This document shows, in pieces, positions 41,774 through 49,529 of a DNA stretch of 64,000 nt (position 1 is its first letter; the number at the start of each line of letters is the position of its first letter). The notes beneath the pieces were generated by a model, which saw only the letters and a program-made list of their open reading frames with translations, did no database searches and had not been told where the DNA came from. Where the stretch lies: assembly GCA_965214305.1 (NCBI GenBank), contig OZ243949.1, forward strand, positions 620,001 to 684,000. The letters run 5' to 3'. Source of the DNA: Azophilus sp965214305 (lineage in GTDB: Bacteria; Pseudomonadota; Gammaproteobacteria; Pseudomonadales; Azotimanducaceae). A program made the position numbers and the translations under genes.

Positions 41774-44329
41774 TCAATGCAATTCCGGTGTCAGTGCCCG
41801 CACGCGGCAAAAACTGGCGAGGTGGCAGCGGCCGCACACCGCTTGGGAAGCCGGGGCCACGGCGGCGAAGCCATTTCTAAATTCCCGCGCCAGCGATTCG
41901 ATTTGCGTACGCCATCGGCTGGTCAGCATCCGCCAATCTGCGGCGGACAACTGGCGCACACCGCTCCCGCCCAGTTCGAGTTCCTCGCTGGCCAAGCCTT
42001 TGATCGCGACGTTCTCGCTACCGAACTGGGCGTAGAGGGTGGCGCGGATGCGGGCATCGCTCAGCGCGTACATCGGTAGTTGCGGCTCGGTCAGGCGGTC
42101 TGCGAGCAACCGGTTGGCCGTCACGTTGCCGGTTTTGTAGTCTATGACCACCAGTGCGCCGGTGCGTCTGTCGCGCTCCATCCGATCAATACGGAGGCTG
42201 AGGGTGAAACCGGGCAGGTTCAATTCGGTTTGTTGCTCAAGCCCGACGACCGAGAAGTCTGGCTGCTCGGTATCGTAATCGGTCCAGGTGCGCAACAGCC
42301 CTCGCAAGCGCAGCTGTTCGTTGCGGCGATACAGAGCGGGCGAATGGCGCAGGTGCTTATCCACCGCCTTGGCGACAACCGCCTCAATCAAGCCGTCGGT
42401 GATGGTCGCCCGGCCCGTTTGGTAGAGGGCGAACAGCGCATCGTGTATGAGTATGCCGCGCTCAAGCGCATCCGGGAATGCCCGGGGCTCCCTGACTTCA
42501 TCAAACCCCAAGCGATGAATGGCCCAAGCGCGAAACGGGCATTGGGCCTGGTCTCGGAACAGCGCAGTGCCGCCCTTGCTGACCCGCTCGCGCACCGGCG
42601 AACCCCAAGCTGCCGTTGCGGTATTGATGGCTGCAACTGCTTGAAGAGCGTTGGTGGCAGGCTTTGTTGGGCGAGCCGGATGCGATCTCGCCGCCTGCCG
42701 GTGCCCGCCTGAGGGCCGATGCATACCAAGCCGTTGACGAATGCCGAAACCCGGCGCGAGCCGTTCGATCGGCACAGCGGCAATCGATTCGATCAGGCCG
42801 CTGGCCCGGTGTTGCTCTTCGCCGTCCCGCAGTGCATGGCTGACCACCAGGTAACGAGCGGCGCGCTGCCATCGCTCGGTTTGTGCGGCGGCGAAGTCCG
42901 CCTCCAGCGCATGATCCAAACGCGGTACGCCATGCAGCCGCTGCAATGGGATGGATAGTAGCGGATTGGGTTGTGGCGGGGCGGGCCAGGCGGTGTCCTG
43001 AAGGCCGGCAACCCAAAGGTGGGTGAAGCTGAGGCCGGTGGTTTCCAGGTAACCGAGCACACGCACCGGTGCCGCCGGGCGTTCCGGGGCGAACAGATGG
43101 CGCGCCAGTAGTCTTTGCAGGATTTGCAATGCGTCGCTGCCGGTCAGGCTTGGCAGTTGCGGGTAGGTTGCAAATCGCTCAAGACATTCGGCGAGTTTGG
43201 CACGAGCTTGAAATTGAGTGCTCGCGGCCTTCGCGCCCAACCAGCCGGCCAAGGCCAAAATGGCATGGAAATCGCCCATCCACTGGGCGAACGATTGGCG
43301 GGTTGGCCACTGCTTCCCGTATCCCGCCAATTTGCGCATTCTGGGGTTGGTTTTCGTGAAGTGGCGCGCGCTCAGCAATTCCGGGCAAGGCTCCGGCAGA
43401 TGCAGCGGCGTGCCGAGGTTAAGCCAATGGGAGCGGCGCAGCTGCAGCCAGTCCCGATGGCCGATCTCGCCCACCGCAAGGCGCAACAGCAGTTCGGCAT
43501 CCCGCCAGATCGGTTGCTCGCCGAGCGGTGTGCCGCCGGCAAGATCGACGGCTTCGGGGTGCTCGGCGAAGGCCACGCGAAAGGCGTGGGCGATAGCCTG
43601 ATAGGCATCGGTAAGGTAGGGGAAAACCACACCGATGCGGGCCGATGGGTAGCGCCCGAGAACGCGCCGCGCCCACTGTGCGGCGGCATGAATTTCCGAG
43701 GCTTGGCTGGCGATTTCCACCCGCTTGCGCGGACCTTTGCGGATTGCGCCGGGTTGGTGGAAACGCACCTTGCCGCCCGCCCGCTCGGTTCGCCGCAGAA
43801 ACTCGGCCAGTTGCGGTGTTACGACATCAAAGGCGACGAGGTACAGTATTTCCGCGCGGCCGCCAATGTGATCGGGGAGCTCGGCGGCGCTTAGCAGGCC
43901 ATCGCTTTTGAGCCGGGCGCGGAAACGTCTGCCCCATCGTCGAAAGGTGCGCGAGTTAATCGTTGTGGCAAAAGCCGCATCGTCGAGATCCATTCGATAG
44001 GCATGCGCCAGCCGCCAGGCCTCAGCCGCCAAACCACAGAGTGATTCGCTGTTGCGCTCGCCCACTTCCCGCCAAAGCAACCATTCGGCATCTGCCGACA
44101 AAAGCCGCAAGCGGCCGCCGTTGGTCACCACCTCCGCGGCACGGCTGATGAAGAATTGATGGATGCTGGCTACCTGGGGCGGCACCCAATCGGCTTTGCC
44201 GAGCTTGGGCCACTCCAGATCGTAGGCACGTTTGAGTTCACGGGCCAGACGTTCGTTGGGGGTCAGAACCCAAGCACCCGGGCTGGCGTTGAGCAGCCGT
44301 TTTGAAAGTTTGAAGAAGGGGAGGGACAC
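41774..44329 (-). CDS. AddB-like PD-(D/E)XK nuclease / probable DNA repair protein
   Basis: 851 residues, GTG start. The N-terminal half is an inactivated-helicase-like region without a Walker A. The C-terminal RecB-family nuclease has GILIHDALF, LRIDRMERD, VVIDYKTGN and QLPMYAL, the complete motif set. Four cysteines placed as in AddB/Cas4 iron-sulfur staples are seen: QCPFRAWA and VCGRCHLASFC. It matches the proteobacterial 'probable DNA repair protein' group found beside a UvrD-like helicase. It probably forms an AddAB-like complex with the downstream gene and acts at broken DNA ends. Confidence 0.85.
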   Translation of the reverse strand: MSLPFFKLSKRLLNASPGAWVLTPNERLARELKRAYDLEWPKLGKADWVPPQVASIHQFFISRAAEVVTNGGRLRLLSADAEWLLWREVGERNSESLCGLAAEAWRLAHAYRMDLDDAAFATTINSRTFRRWGRRFRARLKSDGLLSAAELPDHIGGRAEILYLVAFDVVTPQLAEFLRRTERAGGKVRFHQPGAIRKGPRKRVEIASQASEIHAAAQWARRVLGRYPSARIGVVFPYLTDAYQAIAHAFRVAFAEHPEAVDLAGGTPLGEQPIWRDAELLLRLAVGEIGHRDWLQLRRSHWLNLGTPLHLPEPCPELLSARHFTKTNPRMRKLAGYGKQWPTRQSFAQWMGDFHAILALAGWLGAKAASTQFQARAKLAECLERFATYPQLPSLTGSDALQILQRLLARHLFAPERPAAPVRVLGYLETTGLSFTHLWVAGLQDTAWPAPPQPNPLLSIPLQRLHGVPRLDHALEADFAAAQTERWQRAARYLVVSHALRDGEEQHRASGLIESIAAVPIERLAPGFGIRQRLGMHRPSGGHRQAARSHPARPTKPATNALQAVAAINTATAAWGSPVRERVSKGGTALFRDQAQCPFRAWAIHRLGFDEVREPRAFPDALERGILIHDALFALYQTGRATITDGLIEAVVAKAVDKHLRHSPALYRRNEQLRLRGLLRTWTDYDTEQPDFSVVGLEQQTELNLPGFTLSLRIDRMERDRRTGALVVIDYKTGNVTANRLLADRLTEPQLPMYALSDARIRATLYAQFGSENVAIKGLASEELELGGSGVRQLSAADWRMLTSRWRTQIESLAREFRNGFAAVAPASQAVCGRCHLASFCRVRALTPELH

Positions 44330-44348
44330 CGGCGAGATTCTAACGAAG

Positions 44349-44410
44349 CCTAGGAGTCTTTGCCTTCGGAATTCGCGGCTGCAAATCCGCTCTCATCCGC
44401 CCCGTCGGCG
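44349..44410. repeat. Dispersed repeat, single right-type arm
   Basis: 62 nt starting CCTAGGAGTC and ending CCCCGTCGGCG, closely matching the inverted right arm at 13938-13999 and the arm at 26124. It lies upstream of both the nuclease gene (minus strand) and the small membrane peptide (plus strand), in the divergent promoter region. Confidence 0.85.
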
Positions 44411-44470
44411 CATCGGCATGGGAACTGCTAGAATGCCCGCCATTGTTTCGAGTGGTGTAGAGGATTAGAG

Positions 44471-44602
44471 GTGCGGCAACTCATTCGAGATTTCATAGAC
44501 CAAAGTTGGATTATGAAGGCCATGCTACTTTGGGGCTGGCTATCCATCCTGGTCATGGCGACCAGTCTCTATGACAACCTGAGCATTATTGTTTCTTCCT
44601 GA
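44471..44602 (+). CDS. Small single-span membrane peptide, 43 residues
   Basis: GTG-started frame beginning VRQLIRDFIDQSWIMKAMLL with a hydrophobic stretch LLWGWLSILVMATSL that could cross the membrane once, ending DNLSIIVSS. GAGG lies about 8 nt upstream. It is separated by only 15 nt from the TerB-like gene and probably shares its transcript. I do not know the family. Small size makes the call tentative. Confidence 0.5.
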   Translation: MRQLIRDFIDQSWIMKAMLLWGWLSILVMATSLYDNLSIIVSS

Positions 44603-44617
44603 CGGGTATTTATCGGG

Positions 44618-45010
44618 ATGTGGTTGTCGGTTCTCAGCACAGATCAACGCGAGGCTCTGCTGGGGCTGGCGCACAATGTCGTGGTTTCCGATGGCCTGCT
44701 CGATCCCAATGAAGAGGGCATGCTCGACGAATTTCGGCGCGAGATGGAATTGCATCCCGCGCTGGAAACGAAATATCTGGAACTCGAGGGCGTTGAAGCC
44801 ACTTTCGATTCCCGCCGCTCCCGTATTATTGCCCTGTTGAACCTGATTCGCCTGAGCTACGCCGACGGTGCCTTTGAGGTCGAGGAAGAATGTTTGCTCA
44901 AAGAGGTTTGCCGGGTATTCGGTGTCAGCGACGCGGAGTTCCGCCTGCTCGACAACTGGGTTCGCCGCTTCCTAAGTCTTGAAGAGGAAGCGCACAGCTT
45001 CATGCGTTGA
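44618..45010 (+). CDS. TerB-like (DjlA N-terminal-like) protein
   Basis: 130 residues, helical, with the repeated acidic pattern of TerB domains: LAHNVVVSDGLLDPNEEGML near the N-terminus and IRLSYADGAFEVEEECLLKE in the second half (D.....E.E..L motif twice). In DjlA a TerB domain sits between a membrane anchor and a J domain. Here those other parts are encoded by separate genes: a small membrane peptide upstream and a membrane J-protein on the opposite strand, with an 11-nt convergent overlap. Confidence 0.75.
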   Translation: MWLSVLSTDQREALLGLAHNVVVSDGLLDPNEEGMLDEFRREMELHPALETKYLELEGVEATFDSRRSRIIALLNLIRLSYADGAFEVEEECLLKEVCRVFGVSDAEFRLLDNWVRRFLSLEEEAHSFMR

Positions 45011-45491
45011 TTAATACTCGTTTCGCCTCGTTGAGTTGCTGTGCCAGATAGGTCGAACCGCCCTTGTCCGGATGAATCTTGCTCATGAGGTGCCGGTGCG
45101 CCTTGATGACTTCGGCGCGTGTCGGATTGGCCTTCAGACCCAATACGGCCAGCGCCTGTGCCCGTGTCATATCTCCAGCGCCGGGGCGCGTGCCGCCCGT
45201 CCGCCCAGACCCGCCGCGTTGCGCTCGATAGCGCCCATACAAGCGCCCCAGGAACGGCAGGTAGCGCAGCAAGACGAAGCCGCGGCGTAAAAAGGGCAAT
45301 AGCGCCGCACCGACAGCGGCCAGCCAATGCAAACGCCCGGTGGCGGCTAACACGCCGAGCCCCGCAACCAGCAGCAACGCCAAGAGTGTAACGATGCTCG
45401 TTGCCGCGCTCGGCCTGGCCGACAACCAATACAGGCGCACCAACACCAAAAAAGCCACCAGGGCCACTAGACCGGCAAGTACGGTAAGCAT
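45000..45491 (-). CDS. Membrane-anchored J-domain protein
   Basis: 163 residues. Two or three hydrophobic segments in the first 70 residues (MLTVLAGLVALVAFLVLVRL, then SIVTLLALLLVAGLGVLAA) are followed by a Gly/Arg-rich linker and a C-terminal J domain with the invariant HPD in SKIHPDKGGS. Layout (membrane anchor, then C-terminal J) resembles TIM14/DjlA-type proteins that recruit DnaK at the inner membrane. The 3' end overlaps the TerB-like gene. Confidence 0.85.
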   Translation of the reverse strand: MLTVLAGLVALVAFLVLVRLYWLSARPSAATSIVTLLALLLVAGLGVLAATGRLHWLAAVGAALLPFLRRGFVLLRYLPFLGRLYGRYRAQRGGSGRTGGTRPGAGDMTRAQALAVLGLKANPTRAEVIKAHRHLMSKIHPDKGGSTYLAQQLNEAKRVLINA

Positions 45492-45727
45492 GGTGCCTCC
45501 GGCCCGGATCTCTCATCAATTTTTGGCAAGTGCGGGGTTGTCCTCTCGGGCTCCCCGGCTGAGCGCGTTTTCATACGAGGGGCTGATCCTTCATGCCGGC
45601 TAGGGTATCATGGGAGTCATGCGGGATAGTGCCCAAAGAGGCATTGCCTCAGACAAACGAGATGATGGCCGCAGGCTCCTAGACAGTTGGCTCATCTGTA
45701 AACTTCATCCGCGAATTAAGGGGTCTA

Positions 45728-45925
45728 GTGAATAACGCCGAAATCAACGAGCGGTTGGAAGAAAAAAGCGTCGAGCACCGCGACTTGGACGAAGTAATCC
45801 GCCACCTAATCGAAACCGGACATCAGGACACCATGCGCATACAGCGCTTGAAAAAGCGCAAACTTAAGCTCAAAGACGAGATAGCCAAGCTCCAGAGCAA
45901 GCTCATACCGGACTTAGAGGCTTGA
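45728..45925 (+). CDS. YdcH/DUF465 family small protein
   Basis: 65 residues, GTG start. The pattern VEHRDLDEVIRHL ... IQRLKKRKLKLKDEIAKLQS is the DUF465 signature; it forms a helical hairpin or short coiled coil. Cellular role unknown. Its TGA overlaps the TTG start of the nucleotidase (TTGA), so the two are coupled. The 236 nt upstream hold no gene I can support; an orphan repeat end (GGCTCCTAG) lies at about 45675. Confidence 0.85.
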   Translation: MNNAEINERLEEKSVEHRDLDEVIRHLIETGHQDTMRIQRLKKRKLKLKDEIAKLQSKLIPDLEA

Positions 45926-46863
45926 GCCGCAAACCACTGACGGTCGCGATCTCCTCGCGGGCACTGTTCGATCTCGACGAAAGCAACCGCATATTCGAAA
46001 CTGAGGGGCTAGACGCCTACCGGCGCTTTCAAATTGAGCATGAAGACCGGGTATTAGAACCCGGCGAAGGGTTCGTTTTTGTCGAAAAGCTGCTCAACAT
46101 CAACAAGTTGCTTGATACACAGCGGGTTGAGGTCATCCTACTGTCGCGCAACACGGCCGATACGGGGTTGCGTGTCTTCAATTCCATCGCCGCCCACGGC
46201 CTCGACATAACCCGTGCCGCCTTTTGCGGTGGTGAAAGCCCCTACCGATATGTCAACGCATTCGGCTGCGATCTTTTCTTGTCCACCAATGCGGCCGATG
46301 TGCGGCGTGCGCTGGAATACGGCGTGGCGGCCGCAACCCTGCTGCCCGCGCCCGGTCGCGTTATCGGTGCGGCTGGTGGTCAACTCAAACTGGCTTTCGA
46401 TGGCGATGCCGTGCTATTTACCGATAGTGCGGAGCGCATCTTTCAGGAGCAGGGTTTGGAAGCTTTCAGCACCGCCGAGGAAACGGCGGCGGCACCACTT
46501 GAGGGCGGGCCTTTCAAACCATTCCTGGCCGCCTTGCACGATCTGCAACAGGAATTTGCGACCGACTGCCCCCTACGAACCGCCCTGGTCACGGCGCGAG
46601 GGGCGCCCGCCCACGAAAGGGTGATCCGTACCCTGCGCGCCTGGAACATTCGTCTCGACGAGTCCATTTTCCTCGGCGGCAGGAAGAAAACGGAATTCCT
46701 CAAGGCGTTCGACGCCGACGTCTTCTTCGACGACCAGACGCAACACTGCGAAAGTGCGCCCGCCGAGGTGACCGCGGGCCATGTCCCCCACGGCGTGCTC
46801 AATGAAGAGCCCGCCAAAGGTGAAACTGACCCACGCAGCAAAGCCGTCAGCCGACAATCTTGA
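45922..46863 (+). CDS. 5'-nucleotidase (PF06189 type)
   Basis: 313 residues with the family pattern: VAISSRALFDLDESNRIFE at the start, EVILLSRNTADTGLRVFNSI, AAFCGGESPYRYVNAF and LFLSTNAADVRRAL. This HAD-like family dephosphorylates nucleoside 5'-monophosphates (IMP/GMP-type activity reported for relatives). TTG start, coupled to the DUF465 gene. The 3' end overlaps the convergent cysH by 17 nt. Confidence 0.85.
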   Translation: MSRKPLTVAISSRALFDLDESNRIFETEGLDAYRRFQIEHEDRVLEPGEGFVFVEKLLNINKLLDTQRVEVILLSRNTADTGLRVFNSIAAHGLDITRAAFCGGESPYRYVNAFGCDLFLSTNAADVRRALEYGVAAATLLPAPGRVIGAAGGQLKLAFDGDAVLFTDSAERIFQEQGLEAFSTAEETAAAPLEGGPFKPFLAALHDLQQEFATDCPLRTALVTARGAPAHERVIRTLRAWNIRLDESIFLGGRKKTEFLKAFDADVFFDDQTQHCESAPAEVTAGHVPHGVLNEEPAKGETDPRSKAVSRQS

Positions 46864-47563
46864 TCCTGTTTTGGGCATGCAGCCCGCATTCCTTCTTGGC
46901 GGCGTCTTCCCACCACCAGCGACCACTGCGTTCGTGTTGGTGCGGGCCGATGGGGCGCGTGCAGGGTTCGCAGCCGATGGAGACAAAGCCCCGGTCGTGC
47001 AGGGGATTGTAGGGAACACCTTGATCGCGGATATAGGCCCAAACATCTTCGGAACGCCAGGCGGCCAACGGATTGAATTTGATCAGCCGGTGCCCGGCTG
47101 TGGAAAAAGCCTGATCCTCCTGCTCATGGGGCAGATCCGCTCGGGTTGCGCCCTGGTCTTTGCGTTGCCCGGTTATCCAGGCACGCAAGCCGGCCAGCTT
47201 GCGACGCAATGGCTCGACCTTGCGTATGGCGCAGCATTCGCCGTGGCCATCGTTGTAGAAGCTGAAAAGCCCCTTCTCGCGAACCATCGCTGCAACCGCC
47301 TCGGGTTGCGGCATCAGCAACTCGATGGCGATGTCGTAGTGCTCGCGCACGCGCTCAAGAAATGCGTAGGTTTCCGGGTGTAGCCGGCCGGTATCCAGCG
47401 AAAAAACATCCATGGCGAGACCGGCTTGATGAGCCATATCGATCAACACAACATCTTCCGCGCCACTGAATGAAATGGCCACTTCTCCGGGCTGGTAGCG
47501 ACGGGCAATGTGTCGCAACAAGGATTGGGGATCGTCATTGATACTGGCTTTTTGGGCGTCCAT
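46847..47563 (-). CDS. cysH: Assimilatory adenylyl-sulfate (APS) reductase, [4Fe-4S] type
   Basis: 238 residues. Beside the adenine-nucleotide loop SFSGAEDVVLIDMA it has the paired-cysteine motifs ECCAIRKVEPL and GCEPCTRP that bind a [4Fe-4S] cluster, and the catalytic cysteine in KKECGLH. These cysteine pairs mark APS reductases (as in Pseudomonas) rather than the enterobacterial PAPS enzyme. It produces sulfite for cysteine synthesis. Divergent from thrH and close to cysB, its probable activator. Confidence 0.93.
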   Translation of the reverse strand: MDAQKASINDDPQSLLRHIARRYQPGEVAISFSGAEDVVLIDMAHQAGLAMDVFSLDTGRLHPETYAFLERVREHYDIAIELLMPQPEAVAAMVREKGLFSFYNDGHGECCAIRKVEPLRRKLAGLRAWITGQRKDQGATRADLPHEQEDQAFSTAGHRLIKFNPLAAWRSEDVWAYIRDQGVPYNPLHDRGFVSIGCEPCTRPIGPHQHERSGRWWWEDAAKKECGLHAQNRIKIVG

Positions 47564-47674
47564 CTAGCATGCTCCGCGACCTTCGGATGAGGCGGCGCAG
47601 CCTACCAACTGTCCATGTCGGTTGGAAAATACTGTGTTGGCATATGCTTAACACGGAAAGCTCGGAGACAACTC

Positions 47675-48268
47675 ATGAATGTTTTGTGCTTGGATTTGGA
47701 AGGGGTGTTAGTGCCGGAGATTTGGCAGGGTGTCGCCGCCCGCACGGGCCTGGACGAGCTGAACAAGACCACCCGCGACATCCCGGTCTACGACGATCTC
47801 ATGCGGTTCCGCATGGAGGTGATGCGCGCGCACGACCTGGCGTTCTCGCTGATGCGCGAAGTCATTGATGCCATGCAACCGCTGGACGGTGCCCGCGAGT
47901 TTCTCGACTGGGCACGCCGTCGCTATCAGGTTGCCATCGTCTCCGATACCTTCTACGAATTTGCCATGCCGCTGATGGCCAAACTGAACTGGCCCACCTT
48001 GCTTTGTCACCGGGCGCACATTGAAGGCGACCGCCTGATCGGCTACAGCTTGCGCCAACCGGACCCCAAACGGTGCGCCGTCCGGGCCTTCCATTCGCTA
48101 CAAATGACCGTGCTGGCGGCCGGTGATTCCTACAACGACATTCCCATGCTGGAGGAGGCCGATGCCGGTTTCTTTTACCGGGCACCCGAGAATGTGCGTG
48201 CTGAATTTCCGCAGATCCCGGCAGCGGCAAGTTACGAGGAACTGAAAGCGCTTATCGAATTGGTTTGA
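47675..48268 (+). CDS. thrH: Bifunctional phosphoserine phosphatase / homoserine phosphotransferase
   Basis: 197 residues of the HAD superfamily. The nucleophile motif is DLEGVLVPEIW (the first D is catalytic), with SDTFYEFA and GDSYNDIPMLEEAD as later HAD motifs. The start MNVLCLDLEGVLVPE matches ThrH of Pseudomonas, where the same cysH-thrH-cysB neighbourhood occurs. I use the ATG at 47675; the frame upstream lacks similarity. Confidence 0.93.
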   Translation: MNVLCLDLEGVLVPEIWQGVAARTGLDELNKTTRDIPVYDDLMRFRMEVMRAHDLAFSLMREVIDAMQPLDGAREFLDWARRRYQVAIVSDTFYEFAMPLMAKLNWPTLLCHRAHIEGDRLIGYSLRQPDPKRCAVRAFHSLQMTVLAAGDSYNDIPMLEEADAGFFYRAPENVRAEFPQIPAAASYEELKALIELV

Positions 48269-48321
48269 GCCATTCCCGGTGCCCCGTCGCCCCGGCGGCA
48301 GGCCCGGGAATGTGCAACCAT

Positions 48322-48360
48322 TTGTTATAGCAAGGCGCATTTTTATAGCAAAGTGCCCAT
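48322..48360 (+). promoter_or_regulatory. cysB promoter with a tandem direct repeat
   Basis: TTGTTA (48322-48327), 16 nt, TATAGC (48344-48349) form a plausible promoter with a start point near 48356. Two direct repeats, TTATAGCAAGGCGC at 48325 and TTATAGCAAAGTGC at 48343, lie 18 nt apart across it. CysB is known to repress its own gene in enterics, so these may be its operator; that is inference. Confidence 0.5.
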
Positions 48361-48400
48361 CGGCTAAGCTACAGTTCCGGCAAACCACGGCAGGCGGGCC

Positions 48401-49375
48401 ATGAAACTGCAACAGCTGCGCTACATTTGGGAGGTTGCACGCCACGACCTCAACGTGTCGGCTACGGCACGGAGCCTGTTTACCTCGCAGCCCGGGGTGA
48501 GCAAACAGATTCGTCTCTTGGAAGATGAACTCGGTGTCGAGATTTTCGCTAGGAGTGGCAAGCATCTCACCCATGTCACGCCGGTGGGCGAGACCATCCT
48601 TGAGGTGGCCGGCCGCATTTTGCGGCAGGCTGAAAACATCAAGCAAATCGCCGAGGAGTACAGCAACGAACGGCACGGCGAACTCGCTATCGCCACCACC
48701 CACACCCAGGCGCGCTATGTGCTGCCCCGAGTCATCAAACGCTTTCGGGAGGCTTATCCGGGTGTTCGCCTACAGATGAACCAAGGCTCGCCTTCGCAAC
48801 TTGCGGAGTTGGCCAATGAGGGCAATGTCGATTTTGTGATCGCCACCGAAGGGCTGCATCTGTTTAAAGACCTCATCATGATGCCCTGCTATCGTTGGTA
48901 TCGGGACATCGTCGTGCCCAGAGACCACCCCCTGGCCGCAAAGGAGACCCTGACGCTCTCCGATGTGGCGGCACAACCCATTGCCACCTATTTGTTTGGC
49001 TTTACCGGACGCTCCATGCTCGACAAAGCCTTTATGGCCGAGGGTTTGACACCCAATGTGGTTTTCACCGCGACAGACACCGATGTCATCAAGACCTATG
49101 TGCGCCTTGGCGTCGGCATTGGCATCATTGCTTCCATGGCCTTCGACCCGGCGGTTGATAGCGACTTGGTGGCGGTCGATGCTTCCCATCTATTCGAACC
49201 GAGCGTCACACATATCGGGTTTCGGCGCGGCACCTTTCTGCGCCGCTTTATGTACGACTTTGTTAGCGGATTTGCGCCCCATCTGGACAGGCAGTGGGTG
49301 AATGCGGCGGTGCATTGCCCGACCCAGACGGCGCGCGACCGTTTGTTTGCGGATACAGCGCTACCGGTCAAATAA
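48401..49375 (+). CDS. cysB: LysR-family regulator CysB
   Basis: 324 residues, the normal length. The start MKLQQLRYIWEVARHDLNVS and the HTH segment SQPGVSKQIRLLEDELG are nearly canonical for CysB; the effector domain contains the TTHTQARYVLP and GFTGRSMLD segments for O- or N-acetylserine and sulfate binding. It activates cysteine-biosynthesis genes, probably including cysH here. Convergent with aceA. The 154-nt gap holds a short C+G-rich inverted repeat (CGCCGG/CCGGCG, 49381-49403). Confidence 0.97.
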   Translation: MKLQQLRYIWEVARHDLNVSATARSLFTSQPGVSKQIRLLEDELGVEIFARSGKHLTHVTPVGETILEVAGRILRQAENIKQIAEEYSNERHGELAIATTHTQARYVLPRVIKRFREAYPGVRLQMNQGSPSQLAELANEGNVDFVIATEGLHLFKDLIMMPCYRWYRDIVVPRDHPLAAKETLTLSDVAAQPIATYLFGFTGRSMLDKAFMAEGLTPNVVFTATDTDVIKTYVRLGVGIGIIASMAFDPAVDSDLVAVDASHLFEPSVTHIGFRRGTFLRRFMYDFVSGFAPHLDRQWVNAAVHCPTQTARDRLFADTALPVK

Positions 49376-49529
49376 TTCGACGCCGGGCACCCGGGTACCG
49401 GCGCCGTCTCACCAACTCTATGGAACGAGTGAAGGTGCGCCACTCTTGCGCGGGTATCGGGTTGTGCTGCTTACCCTGGACGGCGCGCCGGCAAATGGGT
49501 GAGATAGGCGGGCTTGGCGGACCCCCCGG

